Below, piece after piece: positions 50,670 to 58,987 of a stretch of 64,000 nucleotides of DNA (positions within the stretch are counted from its first letter, which is position 1; each line of letters begins with the position of its first letter). The translations under genes and the position numbers were made by a program. Origin of the DNA: an uncultured Oscillospiraceae bacterium (lineage in GTDB: Bacteria > Bacillota > Clostridia > Oscillospirales > Ruminococcaceae); the NCBI GenBank assembly GCA_934539585.1, contig CAKTCT010000007.1:27310-91309 (forward strand). Direction: 5' to 3'. A model generated the notes under the pieces. It ran no database searches. It was not told where the DNA came from and saw only the letters and a list, made by a program, of their open reading frames with translations.

Positions 50670-52385
50670 TTAATAGAGGGCGTTGCGGTAGGTTTCGGTC
50701 CAGGTTTCGACGTATTTGTCCAGGCCGATGCCGTTGAGAGTCTCGGCGGTTTCCGCCCAGATGGATTCGAATTCCGCTTCATTGGCGGCCATGACCAGCT
50801 TCCAGTTGGCGGTCTTCATGACGTCTTTCAGGCGGTCTTCCAGCATCTTGGTCTCATCGTCCAGCACGATGGCTTTTACAGCGGGGGGAACAACGTACTG
50901 GTCGATGCTCTTCATGTAGCCGTAGGCGGTGAAGTTGTCGTTGACGGTGTGCTCTTTCCAGTTCTTCACCAGCTGGTTATCCTCGGGGGTCCAGGGCTGG
51001 GTGGGCCACAGGGTGTAGTCGGTGGAGTAGCCGTTGAAGCCGGGCAGAGGAGCGGAGAAGTGGTAGGTGAGCATCACCAGGCAGCCGCGCTTATTGAAGT
51101 CCAGGTTGGCCCGGGCTTCGTAGCCGCCTTCCACCATGTAGGGGGTGCCGTCTTCCTTCTGGTCCCAGACTTCGCCGCGGCGGCCGTTCATATAGGTCAC
51201 GGTGAACTCGGGGTCGTACATCAGGTTGATCAAGGCGCAGGCCGCGTCAACGTTCTTGCAGTCCTTGGAGATGGTGACGAAGGTGTGGGTGCCGCCGGGG
51301 CAGGGAGAGCAGTCATCGGCGACGTAGGGATCGCCGGTAAGGGGGACCCGGCGGAAGCCGATGCCGTTGGCCTGGTCCTCGGCGGAGTACTCGGTGCCCC
51401 AGTTGTCAAAGGACAGCAGCGATCTGCCGCTGGCGGTCTTGGCCTTGGAGTCGTCGAAGGTCTGGGTCATGGAGTCGGGGTCCAGGAGGCCCATCTGGTT
51501 GGCCTTGAACATGAATTTCAGGAATTTCTTGTAGCCGGAATCGTTATCGGTGATGCCGCGGAAGATGATCTTGCCGGCGTCGTTGGTGCCCTGGTACTCA
51601 TGGTAGTCACGGTCCACCAGGCCGAAGTTGTAGCCCATGGAGCGGGCCATGTAGCCGGAAACGCCCAGGGTCGCGCTGTCCCAATCCGGGAAGATGGACA
51701 TGCCGTAGATTTTCTTGCCGTCGTCGGTGGTGGGATGGGCGTCCTGCATGGCTTTCAGGGCATCCAGCAGGTCGTCGGTGTTCTTCAGCTCGGGATAGCC
51801 GACGTCGCCGAAGTAGTCGTAGCGGAGGAAGATGCCGCCGATGTCCATGTCCGCGATTTCGTTTTCGCTGTACATCCGGTTCAGGCCGTAGAGGCCGCCG
51901 GTGCCGCTGGAGCAGTTATCCCGGACGTACTGCATCATGGAGTCGTTTTCTTCGTATTTGGTCAGGTTGGGGAGCTTCTCCATGACGGTGGAAAGGTCGA
52001 TGAGAAGGCCGGCGTCGATGGCGTAATTCAGGTTATCCACGCCGTCGATGATGGTGACGTCGGGCAGAGAGCCGGCGGTGACCATCAGTTCGAACTTGCC
52101 GTCTTCCTTGGCGATGCCGATCATGTCCACGCCGGCGGATTCCCGGATGTAATCGGGCATCCAGCCGGTGCAGAGGCCGACGTTGGCGGCTTCGGCGTTG
52201 TAGACCTCAACTTCGCCCAGGTAGGGGACCTCGCCGTCGTTACCGGCGGGAGTGCTGGCGGCTGGCGTGCTGCTGGATGCGGGGGTGCTGGATTCCGGAG
52301 TCGAAGAAGTTTTGCCGTCGGACCCGCAGGATGCCAGGCTCAGGACCATGGTGAGGGCTGCGATCATTGCGAACGTTCTCTTCAT
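50670..52385 (-). CDS. Extracellular sugar-binding lipoprotein of an ABC importer
   Basis: 571 residues. A signal peptide ends in the lipobox LSLASC, followed by a Ser/Thr/Pro linker (residues 22-48) and a solute-binding domain of family 1 type (LplA/YtcQ-like; VTAGSLPDVTIIDG, INLMYDPEFTVTYMNG). It likely captures oligosaccharides from plant or host glycans, by family only. It is the last gene of the minus-strand lplB-lplC-type operon. Confidence 0.9.
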   Translation of the reverse strand: MKRTFAMIAALTMVLSLASCGSDGKTSSTPESSTPASSSTPAASTPAGNDGEVPYLGEVEVYNAEAANVGLCTGWMPDYIRESAGVDMIGIAKEDGKFELMVTAGSLPDVTIIDGVDNLNYAIDAGLLIDLSTVMEKLPNLTKYEENDSMMQYVRDNCSSGTGGLYGLNRMYSENEIADMDIGGIFLRYDYFGDVGYPELKNTDDLLDALKAMQDAHPTTDDGKKIYGMSIFPDWDSATLGVSGYMARSMGYNFGLVDRDYHEYQGTNDAGKIIFRGITDNDSGYKKFLKFMFKANQMGLLDPDSMTQTFDDSKAKTASGRSLLSFDNWGTEYSAEDQANGIGFRRVPLTGDPYVADDCSPCPGGTHTFVTISKDCKNVDAACALINLMYDPEFTVTYMNGRRGEVWDQKEDGTPYMVEGGYEARANLDFNKRGCLVMLTYHFSAPLPGFNGYSTDYTLWPTQPWTPEDNQLVKNWKEHTVNDNFTAYGYMKSIDQYVVPPAVKAIVLDDETKMLEDRLKDVMKTANWKLVMAANEAEFESIWAETAETLNGIGLDKYVETWTETYRNALY

Positions 52386-52427
52386 ATAGGTTTCCTCCTT
52401 ACTATTTAAACCGGATGGATTTCCGGT

Positions 52428-53345
52428 TTATCCCTTGACTGCGCCGATCATGATTCCGCCTACGAAATACTTCTGGAAAATGGGGTAGACGCACAGGATC
52501 GGGAAAACTGCCACGATGGTCACTGCCATCTTTAAGCTGGTGGGGGAGAGCTGGGTGGTGGCTGTGGTGAGTCCGGCGGTGCTGCCGCCTGCGGCGGCCA
52601 TGTCCTTGATCATCTGGGCCACGCTGTTGGCCTCGTTCAGGTACTGGTAGAGCCGGTACTGCAAGGTAAAGAGTTTGGGGTCCGTGACTAGGTAAACGGT
52701 GGTCATGAAGTCGTTCCACTGGCCCACGGCGGTGAAAATCAGCAGCGTCGCCAGAATGGGCTTGCTCAGGGGCAGGATGATGCGGAAGTACTTGACCAGG
52801 TACCCCGCACCGTCCAGGTCCGCGGATTCCTCCAGGGAGGGCGGGATGCTTTCCACGTAGGTCTTGAACAGGATCAGGTTGAAGGACGAAATCATGCCGG
52901 GGATGATGTAGGCGAAGAAGTTGTTGAGAAAGTGCAGGTTCTTCATCAGCATGAACCAGGGGATCAGACCGGCGTTGAAGTACATGGTGGCGATGATCAT
53001 CCGGTACCAGAGCTTCCGGTGCCACAGCTCCTGGCGGGTCAGGGCGTAGCCCAGCAGGCTGGTGGCCACCAGGGCCAGGGCGGTGCCCAGCACGGTCCGG
53101 GCGATGCTGACCAGGAAGGAGTAGGCGATCTGGTTGATCTCAAAAATCTGCTTGTAGTTTTCCAGGTGGATGCCTTTGGGCCAGAACATGACCTGGCCGT
53201 TGGCCACCATGGTGTTGTCGCTGATGGAGTTGATGAAGATGTAATAAAAGGGGAACACGCAGAGCAGCGAGAAAAGGGCGAACACAAAGCCGTTGATCCC
53301 GCGGAACAGGACGTCTTTCCAGGTCTGATAGCGATTGGTTTTCAT
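52428..53345 (-). CDS. Carbohydrate ABC transporter permease, LplC/YtcP type
   Basis: 305 residues and six TM segments. The cytoplasmic EAA loop SADLDGAGYLVKYFRIILPL near 190 contacts the ATPase. The C-terminal IMIGAVKG is typical of CUT1 permeases of this subgroup. A start at 53345 (MKTNRYQ) follows a GGAGACGA site. No ATPase gene is present, so a shared MsmK-like ATPase elsewhere is probable. Confidence 0.92.
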   Translation of the reverse strand: MKTNRYQTWKDVLFRGINGFVFALFSLLCVFPFYYIFINSISDNTMVANGQVMFWPKGIHLENYKQIFEINQIAYSFLVSIARTVLGTALALVATSLLGYALTRQELWHRKLWYRMIIATMYFNAGLIPWFMLMKNLHFLNNFFAYIIPGMISSFNLILFKTYVESIPPSLEESADLDGAGYLVKYFRIILPLSKPILATLLIFTAVGQWNDFMTTVYLVTDPKLFTLQYRLYQYLNEANSVAQMIKDMAAAGGSTAGLTTATTQLSPTSLKMAVTIVAVFPILCVYPIFQKYFVGGIMIGAVKG

Positions 53346-53376
53346 TGTCTCGTCTCCTTCCGGTCCTTTTGCGCGG

Positions 53377-54309
53377 TCAAAATACGGAGTTGCCGCGGAC
53401 TGCCTTGGACAGCCAGTTGGCAAAGGTGATCAGGGCCAGGCTGACGATGGATTTCATCATGCCCACGGCCACGGAGAAGGAGTACATCCGTCCCGCCATG
53501 CCCTGGTTGTAGACGTACAGGTCCAGGACCTCGATGGAGTGGCGGTTCATGGAGTTGGAAAAGATGAAGTACTGGTCCATGCCGTTGTTGATCAGGTTGC
53601 CGATGGAGAGGATCAGAAGGACGAAGTAGGTGGGGATCAGCCCGGGAAGGGAGATGTACCACATTTTGGTGAACCGCCCCGCGCCGTCCACGTCGGCGGC
53701 CTCGTAAAGCTCCTGGTCCACGCCGGACAGGGCGGCGATATAGGCCACCGAGCTCCAGCCCAGGCCCTTCCAGGTGCCCCACAGCCACATCTTCAGCCAG
53801 ATGTGCTCGCCGCTGGCCAGGAAGTTGATGCCGTCCTCGATGATGCCCAGGCTGATGAGGATCCGGTTGATGAAGCCGTCTCCCACGGAGAACATGGCGT
53901 AGGCCACGGCGTAAACCAGGACCCAGCTGATGAAGTTGGGCAGGGTCGAGGCGGTCTGGACGAACTTCTTGTATCGCCGGGAGCCGATCTCGTTCAGGAA
54001 GATGGCGAATACCATGGGCAGCCAGGAGGTGCAGATGCCAAGGAAGCTCATCCCCAGGGTGTTTTTCAGCACCCGGGCCACGTCGCTGCGGTAATACTGG
54101 TCCGAGAGGAACAGGGTGAACCATTTAGCGCCGACGAACTCGCAGGAGAATAGGGGCTTGCCCGGCTTGTAGTTGAAAAAGGCGTAGATCCAGCCGTACA
54201 GCGGCACGTAAGAAAACAGGAAGACCAGACAGAGCAGCGGCAGGATCAGCAGGAACAGCCGGAATCCCGGCTGGTGGATCAGCCGCTTCTTTTTTGCTTC
54301 GCGTTTCAT
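53377..54309 (-). CDS. Carbohydrate ABC transporter permease, LplB type
   Basis: 310 residues with six TM segments. The N-terminus is basic (MKREAKKKRL) and the first helix begins FRLFLLILPLLCLVFLF. The EAA loop is ELYEAADVDGAGRFTKMWYI. Pairs with the LplC-type permease 31 bases downstream. GAGGTG precedes the ATG at 54309. Usual order is B permease, C permease, binding protein. Confidence 0.92.
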   Translation of the reverse strand: MKREAKKKRLIHQPGFRLFLLILPLLCLVFLFSYVPLYGWIYAFFNYKPGKPLFSCEFVGAKWFTLFLSDQYYRSDVARVLKNTLGMSFLGICTSWLPMVFAIFLNEIGSRRYKKFVQTASTLPNFISWVLVYAVAYAMFSVGDGFINRILISLGIIEDGINFLASGEHIWLKMWLWGTWKGLGWSSVAYIAALSGVDQELYEAADVDGAGRFTKMWYISLPGLIPTYFVLLILSIGNLINNGMDQYFIFSNSMNRHSIEVLDLYVYNQGMAGRMYSFSVAVGMMKSIVSLALITFANWLSKAVRGNSVF

Positions 54310-54389
54310 AAAAGCACCTCGCATGTTGAATTTCGGGAGGGAATTGCCGCTGAAAAGTGGGAAATCGTTTAAATTATCTCTTTTTACTA

Positions 54390-54418
54390 AGTATACGCGC
54401 AAATACACAGAATGTACA
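54390..54418 (-). promoter_or_regulatory. Putative promoter of the sugar ABC operon
   Basis: On the minus strand TGTACA, a 17-base spacer and TATACT, about 75 bases before the permease start. The -35 touches a 15-base motif that occurs again at 54595-54609. Confidence 0.6.
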
Positions 54419-54457
54419 TTGTGAATCTTGCCATTTCAGTACATCATGACAAAATGC

Positions 54458-54470
54458 GGGGGGGGGGGGG
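54458..54470 (+). repeat. Homopolymer tract of 13 G
   Basis: An uninterrupted run of 13 G lies about 40 bases upstream of the -35 of the sugar ABC promoter (as C on that strand), in a 528-base intergenic region. Apart from the promoters, this tract, two related 15-base motifs and the tgt leader hairpin, I see no gene there. Confidence 0.85.
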
Positions 54471-54707
54471 TACACTAACTGTCGGAAATCCCGAGAAACA
54501 CTGCAGTCGTCATGAGTAAAGTTATGTGACAATCTGATTTGGAGACAAAAACGCAGCGGCCTGTCCGGCCGGGGCCATGGGGATTTTGCATGTCCATTGT
54601 AAATCTTGCTGAATCGCACAGAATTTTTGCGTTATTCCGTAAGGTTCTGTGCAGTTCGCGGATGCGGGGCGGAAATCCGGTTCGGGGGAAAAAATTCCGT
54701 TTCCGGC

Positions 54708-54736
54708 TTGCTTTTTCCGGGAAAATCTGTTATGAT
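54708..54736 (+). promoter_or_regulatory. Sigma-A promoter of tgt
   Basis: TTGCTT, a 17-base spacer and TATGAT, followed 15 bases later by a terminator-like hairpin. Confidence 0.68.
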
Positions 54737-54750
54737 AGGAAGGTAACAGG

Positions 54751-54781
54751 CGGCGCAGGAAACAGGTCCTGCGCCGTTTTT
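54751..54781 (+). terminator. Terminator/attenuator in the tgt leader
   Basis: CGGCGCAGGA / TCCTGCGCCG, a 10-base stem with a 6-base loop, then TTTTTC. It lies between the tgt promoter and the tgt ATG. A TATAAT at 54809-54814 beyond it could be a second -10, but it has no -35. Confidence 0.8.
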
Positions 54782-54837
54782 CGGTCAGCCGCAGAAGGCT
54801 TGTATCCCTATAATAAGATGCCAGAAAGGATGCCGTT

Positions 54838-55968
54838 ATGTATACCCTCTTAAAAAAAGAAGGCGCCGCCCGCAGAGGGGAATTTTCCACCGTCCACGGA
54901 ACCGTCCAGACCCCGGCGTTTATGAACGTCGGCACCTCCGCCGCCATTAAGGGCGGGATTTCCTCCTACGATCTGGTGGATTTGAAGTGCCAGGTGGAGC
55001 TCTGCAACACCTACCACCTCCACGTCCGCCCCGGGGACCAGCTGATCCGCCGGATGGGCGGTCTCCACAAGTTCATGGGCTGGACCCGGCCCATCCTCAC
55101 CGACAGCGGTGGGTTCCAGGTCTTTTCCCTGGCGGTCCTGCGGAAAATCCAGGAGGAGGGCGTCACCTTCAACTCCCACGTCGACGGCCGGAAAATCTTC
55201 ATGAGCCCGGAGATCAGCATGCAGATTCAGTCCAACCTGGGCTCCACTATCGCCATGGCCTTTGACGAGTGCGTGGAGAACCCCTCCACCCGGGAGTACG
55301 CCACCCAGTCCTGCGCCCGGACCACCCGGTGGCTCCAGCGGTGCAAGGCGGAAATGGCCCGATTGAACGCCCTTCCGGACACGGTGAACCCCCATCAGCT
55401 GCTTTTCGGCATCAACCAGGGCTGCGTCTACGACGACCTCCGCATCGAGCACATGAAGGCCATCGCCGACCTGGACCTGGACGGCTACGCCATCGGCGGC
55501 CTGGCCGTGGGGGAGACGGCGGAAGAAATGTACCGCGTCATCTCCGCGGTGGAGCCCTATATGCCCGCCGGAAAGCCCCGGTATCTCATGGGCGTGGGCA
55601 CGCCGGGAAACATCATCGAGGCGGTCTCCCGGGGGGTGGACCTGTTCGACTGCGTCATGCCCAGCCGCAACGCCCGTCACGGCCATCTGAACACCTGGAG
55701 CGGCATCCGCAACATCATGAACGCCAAGTACGCCGAGGACGACCTTCCCATTGACCCTGAGTGTACCTGCCCCACTTGCCAGAAGCACTCCCGGGCCTAT
55801 CTGCGGCACCTGTTCAAGGCCAACGAGATGCTGGGGATGCGCCTGGCGGTGATGCACAATCTCTACTTTTATAATACCCTCATGGAGCGTATCCGGGAGG
55901 CGCTGGACAACGGGACCTTCCAGGAGTTCCACGACCGGTATGTCCGCCTGCTGGATACCCGGATTTAA
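54838..55968 (+). CDS. tgt: tRNA-guanine(34) transglycosylase
   Basis: Exchanges G34 for preQ1 in tRNAs with GUN anticodons. It is 376 residues. The first catalytic Asp lies in RPILTDSGGFQVFSL near 90, the nucleophile Asp in GVDLFDCVMPSRNARHG near 263, and zinc ligands in CTCPTCQKHS plus a later His. AAAGGATG precedes the ATG. Separated from queA by a toxin-antitoxin pair and a sugar transporter. Confidence 0.97.
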   Translation: MYTLLKKEGAARRGEFSTVHGTVQTPAFMNVGTSAAIKGGISSYDLVDLKCQVELCNTYHLHVRPGDQLIRRMGGLHKFMGWTRPILTDSGGFQVFSLAVLRKIQEEGVTFNSHVDGRKIFMSPEISMQIQSNLGSTIAMAFDECVENPSTREYATQSCARTTRWLQRCKAEMARLNALPDTVNPHQLLFGINQGCVYDDLRIEHMKAIADLDLDGYAIGGLAVGETAEEMYRVISAVEPYMPAGKPRYLMGVGTPGNIIEAVSRGVDLFDCVMPSRNARHGHLNTWSGIRNIMNAKYAEDDLPIDPECTCPTCQKHSRAYLRHLFKANEMLGMRLAVMHNLYFYNTLMERIREALDNGTFQEFHDRYVRLLDTRI

Positions 55969-55992
55969 GGCGACTTTTTGTGCGTTCTGCTC

Positions 55993-56021
55993 TTGTATTT
56001 TTTCGGGGATTCGTGTAAAAT
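55993..56021 (+). promoter_or_regulatory. Promoter of the NAD salvage pair
   Basis: TTGTAT, a 17-base spacer and TAAAAT. Transcription would start only a few bases before the GGAGG site of the nicotinamidase gene. Confidence 0.62.
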
Positions 56022-56042
56022 ATTGACAAAGGAGGAATCCTC

Positions 56043-56675
56043 ATGAACGTAACCGATGATTTTTCCGCGCTGCGGGTCCAGCTGGACGCCCTCCCGGAGT
56101 GGGAACCGGCCTCCCTGGACCCCCGCCGTTCCCTGGTGCTGAGCATTGACCTGAACCAGGGCTTTACCCGGATGGGGGCCTTGTCCAGTCCCCGGGTGGC
56201 CGGGATCATTCCCGAAACGGCGGCCTTTCTCCGCCGGTGCCGGGAGCTGGGGCTGCCCATAGCCGCCGTCACCGACTGCCACAAGCCCGACGCCGAGGAG
56301 TTCCGCTCCTACCCGGCCCACTGCCTGGAGGGCACGCCGGAATCGGAGCTGGTGGAGGAGATCCGGGAGTTCCCGGAGACGGTCATCCGGAAAAACAGCA
56401 CCAACGCCTTTTTTGCCCCGGGAATGGACGAGCTTCTCCGCGGGGTGGAGACGGTGGTAGTCACCGGATGCTGCACGGACATCTGCGTCATGCAGTTCGT
56501 CCTCACCCTGAAAGCCGCCTGGAACCAGGCGGACCGGCCTGTGGAGATCATCGTCCCCCGGCAGCTGGTGGAGACCTACGACGCTCCCGGCCACAGCGGG
56601 GAGCTCATGGGCGGGGCCGCCCTGGTCTCCATGCTGGGAAACGGCGTCCGGGTCGTCAATTATCGCGCAGAATAA
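56043..56675 (+). CDS. Nicotinamidase-like isochorismatase-family hydrolase
   Basis: 210 residues. Family catalytic triad: Asp in SLVLSIDLNQGFTRMG, Lys in VIRKNSTNAFFAPGMDE, Cys in VVVTGCCTDICVMQFV. The metal-binding DCHKPDAEEF segment also fits nicotinamidase. It is followed 13 bases later by nicotinate phosphoribosyltransferase, so it most likely converts nicotinamide to nicotinate. GGAGG lies upstream. Confidence 0.9.
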   Translation: MNVTDDFSALRVQLDALPEWEPASLDPRRSLVLSIDLNQGFTRMGALSSPRVAGIIPETAAFLRRCRELGLPIAAVTDCHKPDAEEFRSYPAHCLEGTPESELVEEIREFPETVIRKNSTNAFFAPGMDELLRGVETVVVTGCCTDICVMQFVLTLKAAWNQADRPVEIIVPRQLVETYDAPGHSGELMGGAALVSMLGNGVRVVNYRAE

Positions 56676-56688
56676 AGGAGCAACCGAT

Positions 56689-58137
56689 ATGAATTGGAGC
56701 GAAAACCGCAATTTGACCATGCTGGTGGACTTTTACGAGCTCACCATGTCCAACGGCTATTTTGAACAGGGCTGCGGGGACCGGCTGACGGTCTTTGACA
56801 TGTTCTTCCGGAAGATTCCCGACGGCGGCGGATTTGCCATCTGCGCCGGTCTGGAGCAGCTCATCGACTATGTAAAGAACCTCCACTTTACCGAGGAGGA
56901 CATTGCCTATCTCCGGAGCAAAAAAATCTTCAGCGAGAAATTCCTTTCCTATTTAAAGGACTTCCATTTCAGCGGCGACATCTGGGCCATGCGGGAGGGC
57001 ACCCCCATGTTCCCCGGGGAGCCGGTGGTGACGGTGGTGGCTCCGGCCATTGAGGCCCAGCTGGTGGAGACCATGGTCCTCCTCACCGTGAACTTCCAGT
57101 CCCTGGTGGCCACCAAGGCCAACCGCATCGTCCGCTCCGCTCAGGGCCGCAGCGTCTTTGAGTTCGGCTCCCGCCGGGCCCAGAGCTACGACGCCGCCAT
57201 TCTGGGGGCCCGGGCGGCCTTCATCGGCGGCTGCGACGGCACCGCCTGCGCCATCGCCGACCGGGAATACGAGGTCCCTGCCATGGGCACCATGGCCCAC
57301 AGCTGGGTCCAGCTCTTTGACAGCGAGTACGAAGCCTTCAAAAAGTACGCCGAAATCTACCCCGACGGCTGCGTCCTGCTGGTGGACACGTACAGCGTCC
57401 TGAAATCCGGCATCCCCAACGCCATCAAGTGCTTCGACGAGGTCCTGAAGCCCATGGGCTACCGTCCCAAGGGCGTCCGCATCGACTCCGGCGACATCGC
57501 CTACCTTTCCAAGAAAATGCGGAAGATGCTGGATGACGCCGGGTACCCGGACTGCAAGATCGTGGCATCCAACTCCCTGGACGAGTACCTGATCCGGGAC
57601 CTGATCCTCCAGGGCGCCATCATCGACACCTTCGGCGTCGGCGAGAACCTCATCACCTCCAAGAGCGACCCGGTTTTCGGCGGCGTCTACAAGCTGGTGG
57701 CCGTGGAGGAGAACGGCAAGTTTGAGCCCCGCATCAAGGTCAGCGAGACGGTGGAGAAGATCACCACCCCCAACTTCAAAAAGGTCTACCGCCTGTTCAA
57801 AAAGGACAGCGGCCAGGCTGTGGCGGACTATGTGGCCCTCTTTGACGAGGAAGTCCCCGCCGAAGGCCCCATCACCCTCTTTGACCCCCTGGAGACCTGG
57901 AAGTGCAAGACCTTCGAGGACGTGGAGCTCCGGCCCATGATGGAGCACATCTTCGAAAAGGGCAAATGCATCTACCAGTGCCCCAAGCTCAGCGAGATCC
58001 GGGAGTACTGCGCCGCCCAGGTCAACACCCTGTGGGACGAGGTCAAGCGCTTCGAGAACCCCCACCGGTACTACGTGGACCTTTCCGAAGCCTGCTGGAA
58101 CAGCAAGCACATGCTCCTTTCCCAGAAACAGTATTGA
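56689..58137 (+). CDS. pncB: Nicotinate phosphoribosyltransferase
   Basis: Makes NaMN from nicotinate and PRPP in NAD salvage. It is 482 residues. The opening MLVDFYELTMSNGYFEQG is family-typical. Other marks are VFEFGSRRAQSYDAAILGAR (PRPP/phosphate site with the catalytic His replaced in normal position by the downstream MGTMAHSWVQ), VRIDSGDIAYLSK and DTFGVGENLITS. The pair with the upstream amidase gives a complete nicotinamide-to-NaMN route. Confidence 0.95.
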   Translation: MNWSENRNLTMLVDFYELTMSNGYFEQGCGDRLTVFDMFFRKIPDGGGFAICAGLEQLIDYVKNLHFTEEDIAYLRSKKIFSEKFLSYLKDFHFSGDIWAMREGTPMFPGEPVVTVVAPAIEAQLVETMVLLTVNFQSLVATKANRIVRSAQGRSVFEFGSRRAQSYDAAILGARAAFIGGCDGTACAIADREYEVPAMGTMAHSWVQLFDSEYEAFKKYAEIYPDGCVLLVDTYSVLKSGIPNAIKCFDEVLKPMGYRPKGVRIDSGDIAYLSKKMRKMLDDAGYPDCKIVASNSLDEYLIRDLILQGAIIDTFGVGENLITSKSDPVFGGVYKLVAVEENGKFEPRIKVSETVEKITTPNFKKVYRLFKKDSGQAVADYVALFDEEVPAEGPITLFDPLETWKCKTFEDVELRPMMEHIFEKGKCIYQCPKLSEIREYCAAQVNTLWDEVKRFENPHRYYVDLSEACWNSKHMLLSQKQY

Positions 58138-58139
58138 GA

Positions 58140-58184
58140 AAATCCCCCGTTCCCGGCCTGCGCGTCGGAACGGGGGATTTTTTG
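58140..58184 (+). terminator. Intrinsic terminator after pncB
   Basis: AAATCCCCCGTTCC and its complement form a 14-base perfect stem with a 13-base loop; the tail is TTTGC. Confidence 0.9.
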
Positions 58185-58205
58185 CGGAAAAACGCCGGTT
58201 TTCTC

Positions 58206-58234
58206 TTGACATTTGGGAAAGAGGGGTATATTAT
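58206..58234 (+). promoter_or_regulatory. Sigma-A promoter of the tetR-ABC unit
   Basis: Consensus TTGACA, a 17-base spacer and TATTAT, about 45 bases before the TetR start. Confidence 0.78.
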
Positions 58235-58242
58235 CAGCAACG

Positions 58243-58262
58243 GTGTTATAAAACAGTGTTAT
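58243..58262 (+). promoter_or_regulatory. Direct repeats, possible TetR operator
   Basis: GTGTTAT occurs at 58243-58249 and 58256-58262, just past the likely transcription start. An autoregulatory site is plausible by position only. Confidence 0.4.
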
Positions 58263-58279
58263 GAATCGAGGTGAGTCCG

Positions 58280-58906
58280 GTGGCAAAGCAGATCGAAGGG
58301 GTCGGGGAGCGTATCCTGGCCTGCGCCAAGGAGGAATTCCTGGAAAAGGGGTACACCGACGCCTCCCTCCGCACCATTGCGGCGGCGGCAGAGACCAGCA
58401 CCAACTCCATTTACGTCCGCTTCGGGGACAAGGAGGGGCTGTTTTCCGCCATTGTGGAGCCGGTGCTCAGCGAGATGGTGGAGCGCTTCTTAAAAATCCA
58501 GGAGACCTTCCACCACATGGACCGGGCCGCCCAGGCCGCCCGGATGCCGGAGTATGCCGACGGCGGCACCGCGGAGCTGGTGGGGTACATGTACGACCAC
58601 CTGGACGAGTTCCGACTGCTGCTGGACGCCTCCTACGGCACCCGGTTCCACAACTTCGTGGACCAGCTGGTCCGCATCGAGGTGGAGTACACCTACAAGT
58701 ACATGGAAACGGTGGGGTATCCCGCCCGGTTCGGCGACGCCCTGACGGAAAAGCTGCTTCATATCGTCACCACCTCCCGCTTTGAGAGTATCTTTGAGGT
58801 CATCCGCCACGGCATGAGCCGGGAGGAGGCCGCCGAGTACATCCAGCTGCTGAGCCGGTACCACCGCACCGGATTTGTCGCGATCTTCGGCCAGGGCGGG
58901 GAATAA
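58280..58906 (+). CDS. TetR-family transcriptional regulator
   Basis: 208 residues. The N-terminal helix-turn-helix has ERILACAKEEFLEKGYTDAS, then RTIAAAAETSTNSIYVRFGD and KEGLFSAIV. The C-terminal ligand domain (60-208) is all-helical and of unknown specificity. GTG at 58280 has GAGGTGA five bases upstream; a GTG at 58271 overlaps that site and is less likely. It precedes two ABC exporters by 81 bases, with an inverted repeat in the gap, and probably controls them. Confidence 0.9.
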   Translation: MAKQIEGVGERILACAKEEFLEKGYTDASLRTIAAAAETSTNSIYVRFGDKEGLFSAIVEPVLSEMVERFLKIQETFHHMDRAAQAARMPEYADGGTAELVGYMYDHLDEFRLLLDASYGTRFHNFVDQLVRIEVEYTYKYMETVGYPARFGDALTEKLLHIVTTSRFESIFEVIRHGMSREEAAEYIQLLSRYHRTGFVAIFGQGGE

Positions 58907-58955
58907 ACGCATCGAAGGGTTGCCGGAAACGGCAGCCTTTCTATAAAGGCACGGG

Positions 58956-58969
58956 TTAGCCTGTGCTAA
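58956..58969 (+). promoter_or_regulatory. Inverted repeat TTAGC-N4-GCTAA before the ABC pair
   Basis: A perfect 5-base inverted repeat, 19 bases before the exporter start and beside a small hairpin (58926-58951). It could be an operator or part of an mRNA structure. The half-site resembles sites of DtxR-type metal regulators, but the match is short. Confidence 0.4.
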
Positions 58970-58987
58970 TTCATAGGAGGGAACTGT

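Noticed and set aside
54374..54619. Possible gene across the 13-G tract
   Set aside because: Short frames across the tract have no ribosome-binding site and no recognisable product.
54740..54838. preQ1 riboswitch before tgt
   Set aside because: The hairpin is present but I could not see the conserved preQ1 loop and A-rich tail; treated as an unexplained attenuator.
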